DNA of 64,000 bases, from assembly GCF_036688685.1 (NCBI RefSeq), contig NZ_JAQQPS010000004.1:186001-250000 (forward strand). Direction: 5' to 3'. The DNA is from JALYUM01 sp036688685. GTDB lineage: Bacteria > Pseudomonadota > Gammaproteobacteria > Burkholderiales > Burkholderiaceae_D. The stretch's first letter is position 1. Every line of letters starts with the position of its first letter. Shown piece after piece: positions 34,754-43,613 of the stretch. The position numbers and the translations under genes are program-made. The notes under the pieces were generated by a model. That model did no database searches, was not told the origin of the DNA, and worked only from the letters and a program-made list of their open reading frames with translations.

Positions 34754-35236
34754 TTACTTTCGCTGGTAGGTGACGAAGGCGTAATCGTAACCGCTCGCGT
34801 CGGCGTGGTGGGCCTCGCGTGCGGTTTCAAGCCAGACTGCCGGGTCGATGGCGGGAAAGAAGGTGTCGCAGGTGAAGACCTGTGCTATTTGCGTCACGAT
34901 CATCTGGTCGGCCATGGCCAGTGCTTCGGCAAAGATCTGGGCGCCGCCGATGATGCTGGCGCGTTCGCCGGCCAGCAGCGCGAGCGCGGCTTCCAGCGAG
35001 CCTGCCGTCTCCACGCCAGCGTGCGACCAGGCGGCATTGCGGGTGACGACGATATTGCGCCGTCCGGGCAGGGCGCGGCCGATCGAATCGAAGGTCTTGC
35101 GGCCCATAACGATCGGACGGCCCAGCGTCACGCGCTTGAAGTGCGCCAGGTCTTCCGGCAAATGCCAGGGCAATTTGTTGTCGATGCCGATGCCGTGGTT
35201 GGCGTCGATTGCGACGACCAGGGTCAGGTGCGCCAT
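34754..35236 (-). CDS. folA: Dihydrofolate reductase
   Basis: Regenerates tetrahydrofolate with NADPH after thymidylate synthase oxidises the cofactor. The 160-residue product has all hallmarks: VVAIDANHGIGIDNKLPWHLPEDL with the active-site acidic residue, the NADPH-binding GRKTFDSIG and IIGGAQIF. Its ATG shares one base with the thyA stop (TGATG), which ties translation of the two consecutive steps. A longer frame extends upstream through thyA but is antisense-like noise. Confidence 0.97.
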   Translation of the reverse strand: MAHLTLVVAIDANHGIGIDNKLPWHLPEDLAHFKRVTLGRPIVMGRKTFDSIGRALPGRRNIVVTRNAAWSHAGVETAGSLEAALALLAGERASIIGGAQIFAEALAMADQMIVTQIAQVFTCDTFFPAIDPAVWLETAREAHHADASGYDYAFVTYQRK

Positions 35237-36030
35237 CAGACGGCCACCGGGGCTTTGATACCCGGGTGCGGGTCGTAGCCGACAATCTCGAAGTCCTCGA
35301 AACGGTAGTCGAAGATCGAAGCGGGTGTGCGCTTGATGCGCAGCTGGGGCAGCGGTTTCAAATCGCGCGCCAGCTGCGTGTCGACCTGCTCCATGTGGTT
35401 CGAATACAGGTGGCAATCGCCGCCGGTCCAGATGAAGTCGCCGACCTCGAGGCCGGCCTGCTGCGCCATCATGTGGGTCAGCAGCGCATATGACGCGATA
35501 TTGAAGGGCACACCGAGAAAAATGTCGGCGCTGCGCTGGTACAGCTGGCACGACAGCTTGCCGTCGGCGACATAAAACTGGAACAGCGCGTGACACGGCG
35601 GCAGCTTCATGCGCGGGATGTCGGCCACGTTCCAGGCCGAGACGATCAGGCGGCGCGAATCCGGGTTGAACTTGATCTGGTCCATCACCTGACTGATCTG
35701 GTCGATGTGACTGCCATCGGGCGCCGGCCAGCTGCGCCACTGGTAACCGTAGATGGGACCGAGCTCGCCGTCGGCGTCGGCCCAGTCGTCCCAGATCGAG
35801 ACGCCGTTCTCGACCAGATAATCGATATTCGTCGAGCCGTTGAGGAACCAGATCAGTTCATGGATGATCGATTTCAGGTGCAGCTTCTTGCTGGTGACCA
35901 GCGGGAAGCCGTCCTGCAAATTAAAACGCATCTGGTGGCCGAAGACCGAGCGCGTGCCGGTGCCGGTGCGGTCGGTTTTGATGGTGCCATGGTGTTTCAC
36001 ATGGCGCATGAGGTCGAGGTATTGTTGCAT
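35236..36030 (-). CDS. thyA: Thymidylate synthase
   Basis: Methylates dUMP to dTMP using methylene-tetrahydrofolate. The 264 residues equal the E. coli enzyme length, and the catalytic cysteine is at position 146 in LPPCHALFQFYV. Other conserved blocks are DRTGTGTRSVFGHQMRF (including the phosphate-binding Arg), ELIWFLNGSTN, QRSADIFLGVPFNIASYALL and HLYSNH. The ATG at 36030 (MQQYLDLMRHV) is the family start. It is the first gene of the thyA-folA-DUF4337 group. Confidence 0.98.
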   Translation of the reverse strand: MQQYLDLMRHVKHHGTIKTDRTGTGTRSVFGHQMRFNLQDGFPLVTSKKLHLKSIIHELIWFLNGSTNIDYLVENGVSIWDDWADADGELGPIYGYQWRSWPAPDGSHIDQISQVMDQIKFNPDSRRLIVSAWNVADIPRMKLPPCHALFQFYVADGKLSCQLYQRSADIFLGVPFNIASYALLTHMMAQQAGLEVGDFIWTGGDCHLYSNHMEQVDTQLARDLKPLPQLRIKRTPASIFDYRFEDFEIVGYDPHPGIKAPVAV

Positions 36031-36113
36031 GGTTTTTATGGTGCGAAGAATGCCGCGATTGTAGCAGGCCAGCGCCGCGCTGCAGTGGGTGAGGGCGTTT
36101 GGCTGGCGCCGTG

Positions 36114-36129
36114 ATCGGATCGATCCGAT
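36114..36129. promoter_or_regulatory. 16-bp perfect palindrome between thyA and the GGDEF gene
   Basis: ATCGGATCGATCCGAT is a perfect inverted repeat without spacer in the 245-bp divergent intergenic region. A second, looped repeat TGGCGGT / ACCGCCA lies at 36208-36230. Either could be an operator; no regulator is assigned. Confidence 0.45.
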
Positions 36130-36275
36130 ACGCAATTGCCCCCGTTGCCAGTTGCTACATGGTAGGCTCGGGCTGCCGCGTCGTTGATGAGTCTGCCTCG
36201 TCAGGTTTGGCGGTTGATCCAGGACCGCCAGAATCGGTCAACGGACTGCGCGCAAACGAGAATGGACTGGCATTA

Positions 36276-38162
36276 ATGACAAGTACGCCCACTTATCGCG
36301 CGTTCAGAGCGCGTCTGGTCGCCGGCTTCGCGCTGCTGGTCGTGCTGCTGGCGGTCCTGCTGTATTCGAAAATTCAGGCGGGCTATGACGCGGCGCGCGC
36401 AGCCGCGTACACCCAAACCAAAAGCTTTGCCAATGCAATGAGTGCGCACGTGGCCAGCGAAATGCGATTGGTCGACTTGTCCCTGATCAGGTCCGCCGAA
36501 GCGCTCGGCGTGCTCGACCAAGCGAAGTTGACGAATGGCGCGCAGGTACGCCGGGTGTTGGCGTTGTCGGCCAGTGTCGTCGATGCCAATTTCTGGATTG
36601 ACTTCGTGGACCTGCAAGGACTGGGCGTGGCCGCATCGAATGCGCTGCCGGTTGCCGGCGTCTCTTACGCTGACAGGGCCTATTTCCAGGCCAGTGCAGG
36701 CCGATGCGATGCAGGCCTGCATGTGGGCACGCCCGACATCGGGAGAGTATCGAAGCGCAAGCTGTTTTTTCTGAGCCGGCCAGTGTGCACGCCCGGCGGC
36801 GTGCTGCTCGGCGTGGTGGTCGCCTCGGTCGACGCCAGGGTGATCTCTACCGTCTTTGACAGCGCATTGATTCAGCCGACGCTATCGATCACCTTGCTGC
36901 ACGGCAGCGGCCGCGTGATTGCGCGCGCACCACTGTTCGAGCGCGCGTTTGGGCAAGATATTCGCACGGCCGACTTTTACCGGAACTGGCAGCTGGCGCC
37001 CGCCGGAAGCTACAAGAGCCGCAGTGTCGTGGACGGCCAGATCCGGGTGGTCTCTTACCAGGCGGTCGGCCGGTTCCCGCTTGCCGTTGCAGTCGGCGTC
37101 GCCACCGATTCATGGATGGCGGCCATCCGCAACGATCTCGCGTTCGCGCTCGGCGCGCTGGCGGTGATCGCGGCCGCCCTGGTATTCAGCAGCCGATCCT
37201 TGTTGCGTTCGTTCAGGCGGGTGGAACGCAGCGACGCCGGTCAGCGCAGCGTCAACGCCGAGCTCAGAGCGACCCGCGACGATATGGCGCGGGTGGCGAA
37301 GCGCTTGCGCATGATCGCCGACAGTCTGCCGGCGCTGGTGTCGTACATCGACGCCCAGCAGCGCTACGTGTTTCACAACTCCTTTTATCATAACGTGCCG
37401 GGCGTGGATGTCGGGCGCATGATCGGACGCACGATGCGCGAGGTGCTGGGCCCCGAGATCTATTCGGCGATCGACGATCAGGTCAGGGAAGTGCTCACTG
37501 GCACGCAGGTGAAGTTCGGGCGCGCCATGAAGGTGGGGACGCTGGAGCGCTGGGTCGAGTATCACTTTACGCCCGATATCGACGCGTCCGGCGCGGTGCT
37601 GGGCTTTTACAGCATGGTGCTGGACGTCTCGCACACCAAGGAGGTCGAGGCGCGCCTGTCCGCGCTGGCGCGCATCGACAAGCTGACCGGGCTGCCCAAC
37701 CGAAATCATTTGTATGAGCGCCTTGGCGAGGCGCTGGCGCGTTCGCGCCGCGGCGGGCGCCCTTGCGCTTGCCTGTATCTGGATATCGATCATTTCAAGG
37801 CGATCAATGACAGCCTGGGGCATGCCGGCGGCGACCAGGTGCTGGTGGAATTCGCACAAAGGCTGCGCGCGAGCGTGCGCGAGACGGATCTGGTGGCGCG
37901 CCTGGGTGGCGATGAGTTTGTCATTGTCATGGAGGGTGCCGATGAAGCGGGCGGGGCGCTGCTGGTCGCGGCCAACATCATTGCGGCGATGCGCGCGCCA
38001 TGGATGATCGAAGGGGCACTGCGCACCATCTCCACCAGCATCGGGATCGCCATCTCGAAGACGCAAGACGACGTCGATGCGGTACTCAAAAATGCCGACC
38101 TGGCACTGTACGAGGCCAAGCGCGCCGGCCGTGGCGGTTTCGCGCTGGCCGGCCGCGCTTAG
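36276..38162 (+). CDS. Membrane diguanylate cyclase (CACHE-like sensor, PAS, GGDEF)
   Basis: A 628-residue protein: membrane helix (about 12-30), periplasmic double-CACHE-like sensor (about 35-285, with YADRAYFQASAG), second helix (about 290-310), short coiled region, PAS domain (about 335-455, LPALVSYIDAQQRYVFHNSFY) and a GGDEF domain (about 460-625). The catalytic motif is LGGDEF and the inhibitory I-site RETD sits five residues before it, so the enzyme should make c-di-GMP with product feedback. There is no EAL domain. ATG 36276 (MTSTPTYRAFRARL) gives the expected short tail before the first helix; upstream in-frame codons look non-coding. Confidence 0.92.
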   Translation: MTSTPTYRAFRARLVAGFALLVVLLAVLLYSKIQAGYDAARAAAYTQTKSFANAMSAHVASEMRLVDLSLIRSAEALGVLDQAKLTNGAQVRRVLALSASVVDANFWIDFVDLQGLGVAASNALPVAGVSYADRAYFQASAGRCDAGLHVGTPDIGRVSKRKLFFLSRPVCTPGGVLLGVVVASVDARVISTVFDSALIQPTLSITLLHGSGRVIARAPLFERAFGQDIRTADFYRNWQLAPAGSYKSRSVVDGQIRVVSYQAVGRFPLAVAVGVATDSWMAAIRNDLAFALGALAVIAAALVFSSRSLLRSFRRVERSDAGQRSVNAELRATRDDMARVAKRLRMIADSLPALVSYIDAQQRYVFHNSFYHNVPGVDVGRMIGRTMREVLGPEIYSAIDDQVREVLTGTQVKFGRAMKVGTLERWVEYHFTPDIDASGAVLGFYSMVLDVSHTKEVEARLSALARIDKLTGLPNRNHLYERLGEALARSRRGGRPCACLYLDIDHFKAINDSLGHAGGDQVLVEFAQRLRASVRETDLVARLGGDEFVIVMEGADEAGGALLVAANIIAAMRAPWMIEGALRTISTSIGIAISKTQDDVDAVLKNADLALYEAKRAGRGGFALAGRA

Positions 38163-38168
38163 CCCGCC

Positions 38169-38184
38169 ACGCAGGAAGCTGCGT
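38169..38184 (+). terminator. Short hairpin after the GGDEF gene
   Basis: ACGCAG-GAAG-CTGCGT forms a perfect 6-bp stem 6 bp after the stop codon, with partial outer pairing (AGCCCG...CGGGCT). No U-tract follows, so it may be a weak or rho-assisted terminator, or just a stable hairpin. Confidence 0.3.
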
Positions 38185-38247
38185 CGGTGCCGCGCCGGGC
38201 TGAGAAAATGAACAGGGCGCCATCCACGTTGCGGGCCAGACTGCAGC

Positions 38248-38430
38248 ATGGCGCCACAACAATCATTCAACAGAAAGGCAGCAGAACATGGAAAGTTTCG
38301 CCCTATGGCAGGCGCGGGTGGCGGAGGCCGGCCAGGCACACCTGTCTACGCTTGCACGGTTTGCGGCGGAAAATCCAAGCGTTATCAGGGCATGTACTGC
38401 TGCGGCAAGAAACGTGTTCCCAGCAGGTGA
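38248..38430 (+). CDS. Candidate small zinc-ribbon protein
   Basis: A 60-codon frame whose C-terminal part reads YACTVCGGKSKRYQGMYCCGKKR: a C-x2-C, 12 residues, then C-C, followed by a basic tail, much like a half zinc ribbon (compare the RadA-type start YTCTECGG). The start could be ATG 38248 or ATG 38305, the latter with GGAAAG upstream. A competing frame from ATG 38288 has a better AAAGG site but reads into the antisense of the aldolase gene. It would fill an otherwise empty 308-bp gap. Coding status is unproven. Confidence 0.4.
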   Translation: MAPQQSFNRKAAEHGKFRPMAGAGGGGRPGTPVYACTVCGGKSKRYQGMYCCGKKRVPSR

Positions 38431-38470
38431 GCATTGCAGCGTCAGCGATCCCGTCATTGGCGCGATCGTA

Positions 38471-39556
38471 TCAGCCAAGCGCCTCGGCGAACAGCGACAG
38501 CGCCCGCTTGACCAGCGCGTCGGGCATGTCCAGCAGGTTGTCGCCCACATATAGTTCGATGTAGCTGGTGTCCGGCAGCGCCGCGTGCGACGCGCGCGTG
38601 AACAGCCAGATTTTGTGCTCGGCGGCGATGGCATTGCGGATCGCCAGCGCGTGCGCGCGTGACACCGGCAGATGCAGGTGCAGCAGGTTCGCCTGCGGCT
38701 GCGCGGGGTTCACTCGCAGGACGGGGAAGTCCTTGAGCACCTCGGCCAGCCACAAGGTGCGGGTGTAGTACGCCGGCATGGCCGCCAGGCGCTGGTCGAA
38801 CTGCATGGCGGCGGCCACCACATACGGCGAGCGATGGATCACATTGCCGCCCTCGCGGCGGAACCACTCGGCGGCACGGTCGACGAAGTCGCGGCTGCCG
38901 GCCAGCATCGCACCGCCGAGGCCGCCGATGCCCTTGTAAAGCGACACGTACACCGAGTCGAAGCCGGCAGTGATCTCGCTGACCGTCTTGCCGTAGCCCG
39001 CCGCCGCTTCCCATAGCCGCGCGCCATCCATGTGCAGGTGCGCACCACGCCCGCGCACGTGCGCTTTCAAGGCCTCGAGCTCGTCCCACGGCGTGCTCTG
39101 GCCGCCGATTTCACGCATCGGGATTTCAATGCCGACGGCGCCGAGCCGGTCCGGTACCGCGGCCAGATCGGCCACCGTCCACGGGCGATAGCGTTCGCCC
39201 ACCGGCAACGCGCTGAAATGGTTCAGCAACTGGTAGTTGGATTTTTCGTGGACAAAGATGTGCGAGGTCGGATGCAGGGCGACCAGCGCGCGCTGGCGGT
39301 CGGCGCAGGCCAGGCGCAGCGCCGTCACCTGCGCCATCGTGCCGCTGATGCAGAATACGGCGGCCTCGAAGCCGAGGGTGGCGGCGATTTTCTGTTCGAA
39401 TGCCCCGATCAGTGCGCCGGCGCCGTAGATGTCGTGGGCGTTGACGTCGTTGGCCTCGCACCAGGCCGCCATCGCGCGGAACATCTCGGCCGGCGGACGG
39501 GCGCGGTGGCCGGGGAAGACAAGGGTGGATTGCTGTTGCAGTTCGGCGTCGGTCAC
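38471..39556 (-). CDS. Threonine aldolase / beta-eliminating lyase family PLP enzyme
   Basis: A 361-residue fold-type I PLP enzyme resembling low-specificity threonine aldolases, which split threonine or allo-threonine into glycine and acetaldehyde. Visible blocks are DIYGAGALIGAFEQKIA near the N-terminus, LHMDGARLWEAAAGYG with the PLP-contacting Asp, and the Schiff-base Lys in VSLYKGIGGLGGAML. It is transcribed alone, 37 bp downstream of the second chemoreceptor gene's start side in the opposite orientation of the diguanylate cyclase. Related amino-acid lyases share the fold, so exact specificity is inferred. Confidence 0.9.
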   Translation of the reverse strand: MTDAELQQQSTLVFPGHRARPPAEMFRAMAAWCEANDVNAHDIYGAGALIGAFEQKIAATLGFEAAVFCISGTMAQVTALRLACADRQRALVALHPTSHIFVHEKSNYQLLNHFSALPVGERYRPWTVADLAAVPDRLGAVGIEIPMREIGGQSTPWDELEALKAHVRGRGAHLHMDGARLWEAAAGYGKTVSEITAGFDSVYVSLYKGIGGLGGAMLAGSRDFVDRAAEWFRREGGNVIHRSPYVVAAAMQFDQRLAAMPAYYTRTLWLAEVLKDFPVLRVNPAQPQANLLHLHLPVSRAHALAIRNAIAAEHKIWLFTRASHAALPDTSYIELYVGDNLLDMPDALVKRALSLFAEALG

Positions 39557-39593
39557 GTGGCGGCTCCTGGTGGGAGCGCCAGTTTAACCGAGC

Positions 39594-41624
39594 TTAATGC
39601 GAAATGGCGAGCCGACTGGTGGGCGCCGCGAGACGGCTGTCGGCCCGATTCTCGGCCAGCTTGAACAAACGCACCGACTGCGCCAGTTCGGCCGCCTGTT
39701 CCTGTAGCGCTTCGGCCGCGGCACTGGCTTGTTCCACCAGGGCCGCGTTCTGCTGGGTCACTTCATCCATCTTGCCGATCGACTTGTTGACGTGCTCGAT
39801 GCCGCCGGTCTGCTCGATGCTGGCGGCGCTGATCTCGGCCATGATGTCGGTCACGCGCGAGACGCTGGCCAGCACTTCATCCATCGTCGCGCCGGCGCCG
39901 GCCACCAGTTTGCTGCCGGCGTCGACCTGGTCGACCGAGGCGCCGATGAGCTGCTTGATTTCCTTGGCGGCCGCAGCGCTGCGCTGGGCCAGGTTGCGCA
40001 CCTCGGACGCGACCACGGCAAAGCCGCGGCCCTGTTCGCCGGCCCGGGCTGCTTCGACCGCCGCGTTCAGCGCCAGGATGTTGGTCTGGAAGGCGATGCC
40101 GTCGATGACGGATATGATGTCGACGATCTTGCGCGACGACTGGTTGATCGATGCCATCGTGTCGACCACTTTGGCCACCATCGCGCCGCCTTGCTGGGCG
40201 ACTGCCGACGCGGACAGCGCCATCTGGTTGGCCTGGCGGGCATTGTCGGCATTCTGGCGCACGGTGACGGTCAATTCTTCCATCGACGAGGCGGTGGCGG
40301 CCAGGTTGGCGGCCTGGTCTTCGGTGCGGCTGCACAGGTCCTGGTTGCCGCTGGCGATTTCCTGCGAGGCGATGGCAATTTGCTCGGCACCGTCGCGCAC
40401 ATCGCCGACCACCATGGAGAGTTTGCGGCTGATGCCGTTCATGGCGGCGGCCAGGCGGCCGATTTCATCCTGCTGGCCGGCGTCCATCGAGACGGTCAGG
40501 TCGCCATCGGCGATCAGCATGGCCGAATCGCGCGCCCGGGTCAGCGGCCGGGTGACGGTGGCGCGCACCAGCAGGAACAGCAGCACGGCGAAGACCACCA
40601 GTGCCACCAGGCCGAACGTGATGTAGCGGTTGCGCAGTTGCGTCGATTCAGCCGTGATTTCGTCGACGTAGCTGCCGCCGACGATCACCCAGTTCCACGG
40701 CGCGAACGGCACGTAGCTGACGCGCTTGTCGCGCGGGTGGGTGTCGCCCAGTTCGGCGTTTTGCCATGGGTAGACAATGGTGCCGGTTTTCTTTTCCAGG
40801 ATCTCGCGGATGTAGGTGTGCCCGTTGGCGTCCTTGTTGTCGATGATATTGCTGTCCTGCTTGAGCGGGTGCACCACCAGGTTGCCGAGCGCCTTGCCGG
40901 GTGCCGAATTGAGCACGAAGTAGTAGCCGGTCGTGCCCACTTTCAGGGACTTGATCTTGTCCTTCAGGGCCGTGATGTCCTTGGTGATGTCGACGCCGAC
41001 GAACAGGATGCCGATCACTTTGCCGGAGGCGTCCTTGATCGGGTCGTATTGCGTCATGTACTGCTTGCCGAACAGCGTCAGCAGGCCGGAGAACGGCTGG
41101 CCGTCGCGCATGCGTGCGTAGGCGGCGCTGGTGCGGTCGAGCACCGTGCCGACGGCGCGCTCGCCTTTTTCGTTTTTGAGCGAGGTCGAGACGCGCACGA
41201 AGTCGTCGCCACTGGCCGCGAAGACGGTGGCGCTGCCGCCGGTCATTTTGGTGAACTGGTCAGGAACGCTGAAATCGAGGTTGACCGGCTTGCCGCCGTG
41301 CGCCAGGGTCGGCACCGATTTGCCGGCCACGTCGACCATCGCGGCCGGATCGAGCGTGAACGCGCCCGAAAACTCGCTGGCCAGCAGGTTGGCAAACGAG
41401 GTCGCTTCGCTGCTGACGGTGAGATGGAACATGCCAACCATGTTCTGCACGCCGCGCAGCTCGCTTTGCACGTTCTCCTCGCTGCGGGTGGTGAGCATGG
41501 TGGCGGTGGTGTGGCTGATCATCCAGATCAGGCCGCCAAGTATCACCCCGACCAGTGCGAATGTAAATGCCGTGATCTTGGTGCCGACGCCCCATGTCGA
41601 CATGTTGGTTGCCTTCTTGAACAT
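39594..41624 (-). CDS. Methyl-accepting chemotaxis protein with Cache sensor
   Basis: A 676-residue chemoreceptor: first membrane helix (about 15-38), a long periplasmic sensor of about 310 residues with single-Cache 3/Cache 2 character (ILFVGVDITKDITAL, GTTGYYFVLNS, WNWVIVGGSYVDEI), second helix (about 350-370), HAMP (TVTRPLTRARDSAMLIADGDL) and a signalling domain with the tip DGIAFQTNILALNAAVEAAR. The tip is nearly identical to that of the receptor at 24024. ATG 41624 (MFKKATNMSTWG) has CAGGA 6 nt upstream; an earlier in-frame codon does not. Cache sensors often bind small organic acids or amino acids; ligand unknown. Confidence 0.94.
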   Translation of the reverse strand: MFKKATNMSTWGVGTKITAFTFALVGVILGGLIWMISHTTATMLTTRSEENVQSELRGVQNMVGMFHLTVSSEATSFANLLASEFSGAFTLDPAAMVDVAGKSVPTLAHGGKPVNLDFSVPDQFTKMTGGSATVFAASGDDFVRVSTSLKNEKGERAVGTVLDRTSAAYARMRDGQPFSGLLTLFGKQYMTQYDPIKDASGKVIGILFVGVDITKDITALKDKIKSLKVGTTGYYFVLNSAPGKALGNLVVHPLKQDSNIIDNKDANGHTYIREILEKKTGTIVYPWQNAELGDTHPRDKRVSYVPFAPWNWVIVGGSYVDEITAESTQLRNRYITFGLVALVVFAVLLFLLVRATVTRPLTRARDSAMLIADGDLTVSMDAGQQDEIGRLAAAMNGISRKLSMVVGDVRDGAEQIAIASQEIASGNQDLCSRTEDQAANLAATASSMEELTVTVRQNADNARQANQMALSASAVAQQGGAMVAKVVDTMASINQSSRKIVDIISVIDGIAFQTNILALNAAVEAARAGEQGRGFAVVASEVRNLAQRSAAAAKEIKQLIGASVDQVDAGSKLVAGAGATMDEVLASVSRVTDIMAEISAASIEQTGGIEHVNKSIGKMDEVTQQNAALVEQASAAAEALQEQAAELAQSVRLFKLAENRADSRLAAPTSRLAISH

Positions 41625-41703
41625 ACTAATCCTGTATTGAGTTGCGTAATTAGGCACAAGATACAGGAGCTTGGCCACACGTTATAGTAAAGAAACTAAT
41701 TGG

Positions 41704-41731
41704 AGTGCAAATAGTCACGAATTGTTGCACT
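41704..41731. promoter_or_regulatory. Inverted repeat upstream of the chemoreceptor gene
   Basis: AGTGCAA and TTGCACT form 7-bp arms around a 14-nt centre in the 113-bp gap between the ABC exporter stop and the chemoreceptor start. It could be an operator or a weak terminator hairpin for the exporter; no U-tract is present. Confidence 0.35.
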
Positions 41732-41737
41732 TGGGTA

Positions 41738-43579
41738 TCATTTTAATGTCGCGATGCCAATATCGACATTATGGAATTGCAATGCGGCCAGGTTGGCGTA
41801 AATGCCACCAAGCGCTACCAGCGACTTGTGGGTGCCGGTTTCAACGATGCGCCCGTCGTCCATCACGACGATCCGGTCGGCGCGCTGCACCGTCGCCAGG
41901 CGGTGCGCGATGATGACCGTGGTGCGCCCGACCATGGCCGCTTCCAGGGCGCTTTGCACCAGCCGTTCGGATTCGGCGTCGAGTGCGCTGGTGGCTTCGT
42001 CGAGCAGCAGCAGCGGCGGGTTTTTCAGCAGCGCCCGTGCAATCGCGATGCGCTGCCGCTGGCCACCCGACAGGCGCACGCCGCGCTCGCCCAGGAATGA
42101 CTGGTAGCCCTCGGGCAGGCGCTCGATGAATTCATGCGCGGCGGCCAGGCGCGCCGCCGCGATCACTTCGGTGTCGGTCGCATCAAAGCGGCCGTAGCGG
42201 ATGTTTTCCATCGCATTCGCCGAAAAGATGATCGTATCCTGCGGCACGATGCCCACCGCATCGCGCAAGGTGTGCAGCGCCAGGTCGCGGATGTCGACGC
42301 CGTCGAGCGTGATGGCGCCCGATTGCGGATCGTAAAAGCGCAGGAATAGCTGGAACAGGGTGGTCTTGCCGGCGCCGGATGGGCCTACCACAGCCACCGT
42401 TTCGCCGGGCGCAATGGCCAGCGACAGGTGGCCCAGGGCGGCGGTCTCAGGACGGGATGGATACGAAAACGTCACGTCGTGCAGCGCCAGCGCAGCGCCG
42501 CCAGCAGTCCGTTGTGGCAGCATTTTCGGCGCCGCCGGGTCCTGGATCGGCGACTGCACCGCCAGCAGTTCCAGCAGGCGCTCGGTGGCGCCGGCGGCGC
42601 GCTGCGCTTCGCCCAGCACCTCGGACAGCGCGCCGATAGCCCCCGCCACGATCGAGGCGTACAGAATGAACTGGCCGAGGTCGCCGCCGGTCATGGCGCC
42701 TTCGAGCACCGCGTGCGCGCCCAGCCACAGCACGAACACGATGGTGCCGAATACCAGCACGATCGCCAGCATCGTCAGAAAGGCGCGCGCCTTGATGCGC
42801 TGCATGGCGGTGTGGAAGGCGCTTTCGACCGAGCTTGAGAAGCGCGTCGATTCGATGTGCTCGTGCGTAAACGCCTGCACGGTCGGCATGGCATTGAGAA
42901 TTTCGCCGGCCATGGCCGAGGCGTCGGCGATGCGGTCCTGCGAATCGCGCGAGAGCGTGCGCACGCGCCGTCCGAACAGCACGATCGGCACGATCACCAG
43001 CACCAGCAGGGCCAGGATGATCGACGAGAGCTTCACGCTGGTCACGAACAGCATCACCAGGCCGCCGCTGAACAACAGCGTATTGCGCAGCGCCAGCGAG
43101 ATGCTGGTGCCGACCACCGACTGGATCAGCGTGGTATCGGTGGTGATGCGCGAGAGGACTTCGCCGGTCTGCGTGGTTTCGAAAAATTCCGGACTCTGGT
43201 TGACGACGTGGCGGTAGACCGCGGCGCGGATGTCGGCCGTGACGCGCTCGCCCAGCCACGACACCATGTAAAAGCGCGCCGCGGTCGCCAGGGCCAGCAC
43301 CGTCGCCACGCCGAACAGGGCGAGGAAGGTGGCGTCGACGTGGCGAATGCTGCGCACCCCGGCCGAGGCGCCGAAACCGAGGTCGATCATCTGTTTGAAG
43401 GCATACGGAATGGCCAGCGTGGCGCAGGCGGCCACCACCAGCGCGATGCCGGCGAAGACGAACTGGCGCCGGTACGGGGCCAGGAACGGCAGCAGGCCGC
43501 GCAGGGCGGAGAGGGCGCCTTTGCGGTCGGCGTCGGTGGTGTCGGCTTTGGAATCAGTATTGCGGTTACGCTGGGTCAT
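41738..43579 (-). CDS. MsbA-like ABC exporter (fused permease-ATPase)
   Basis: A 613-residue half-transporter that would act as a homodimer. The N-terminal exporter domain (about 35-320) has six helices, with the coupling region FFETTQTGEVLSRITTDT. The ATPase domain (about 360-600) shows Walker A GPSGAGKTT, Q-loop VPQDTIIF, signature LSGGQRQRIAIARALL, Walker B LLLLDEATSALD and H-loop AHRLATV. The family exports lipids, lipid A or drugs; cargo cannot be read from sequence. It is monocistronic, 34 bp from the start side of the lipocalin-like gene's 3' end. Confidence 0.93.
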   Translation of the reverse strand: MTQRNRNTDSKADTTDADRKGALSALRGLLPFLAPYRRQFVFAGIALVVAACATLAIPYAFKQMIDLGFGASAGVRSIRHVDATFLALFGVATVLALATAARFYMVSWLGERVTADIRAAVYRHVVNQSPEFFETTQTGEVLSRITTDTTLIQSVVGTSISLALRNTLLFSGGLVMLFVTSVKLSSIILALLVLVIVPIVLFGRRVRTLSRDSQDRIADASAMAGEILNAMPTVQAFTHEHIESTRFSSSVESAFHTAMQRIKARAFLTMLAIVLVFGTIVFVLWLGAHAVLEGAMTGGDLGQFILYASIVAGAIGALSEVLGEAQRAAGATERLLELLAVQSPIQDPAAPKMLPQRTAGGAALALHDVTFSYPSRPETAALGHLSLAIAPGETVAVVGPSGAGKTTLFQLFLRFYDPQSGAITLDGVDIRDLALHTLRDAVGIVPQDTIIFSANAMENIRYGRFDATDTEVIAAARLAAAHEFIERLPEGYQSFLGERGVRLSGGQRQRIAIARALLKNPPLLLLDEATSALDAESERLVQSALEAAMVGRTTVIIAHRLATVQRADRIVVMDDGRIVETGTHKSLVALGGIYANLAALQFHNVDIGIATLK

Positions 43580-43613
43580 CGGTCAGGGTTCTTGTTCTGT
43601 GGTTCAAATGGGA

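Noticed and set aside
34754..35740. Long frame that would give dihydrofolate reductase a large N-terminal extension
   Set aside because: The extension is out-of-frame reading of thyA; the true start is the TGATG junction at 35236.
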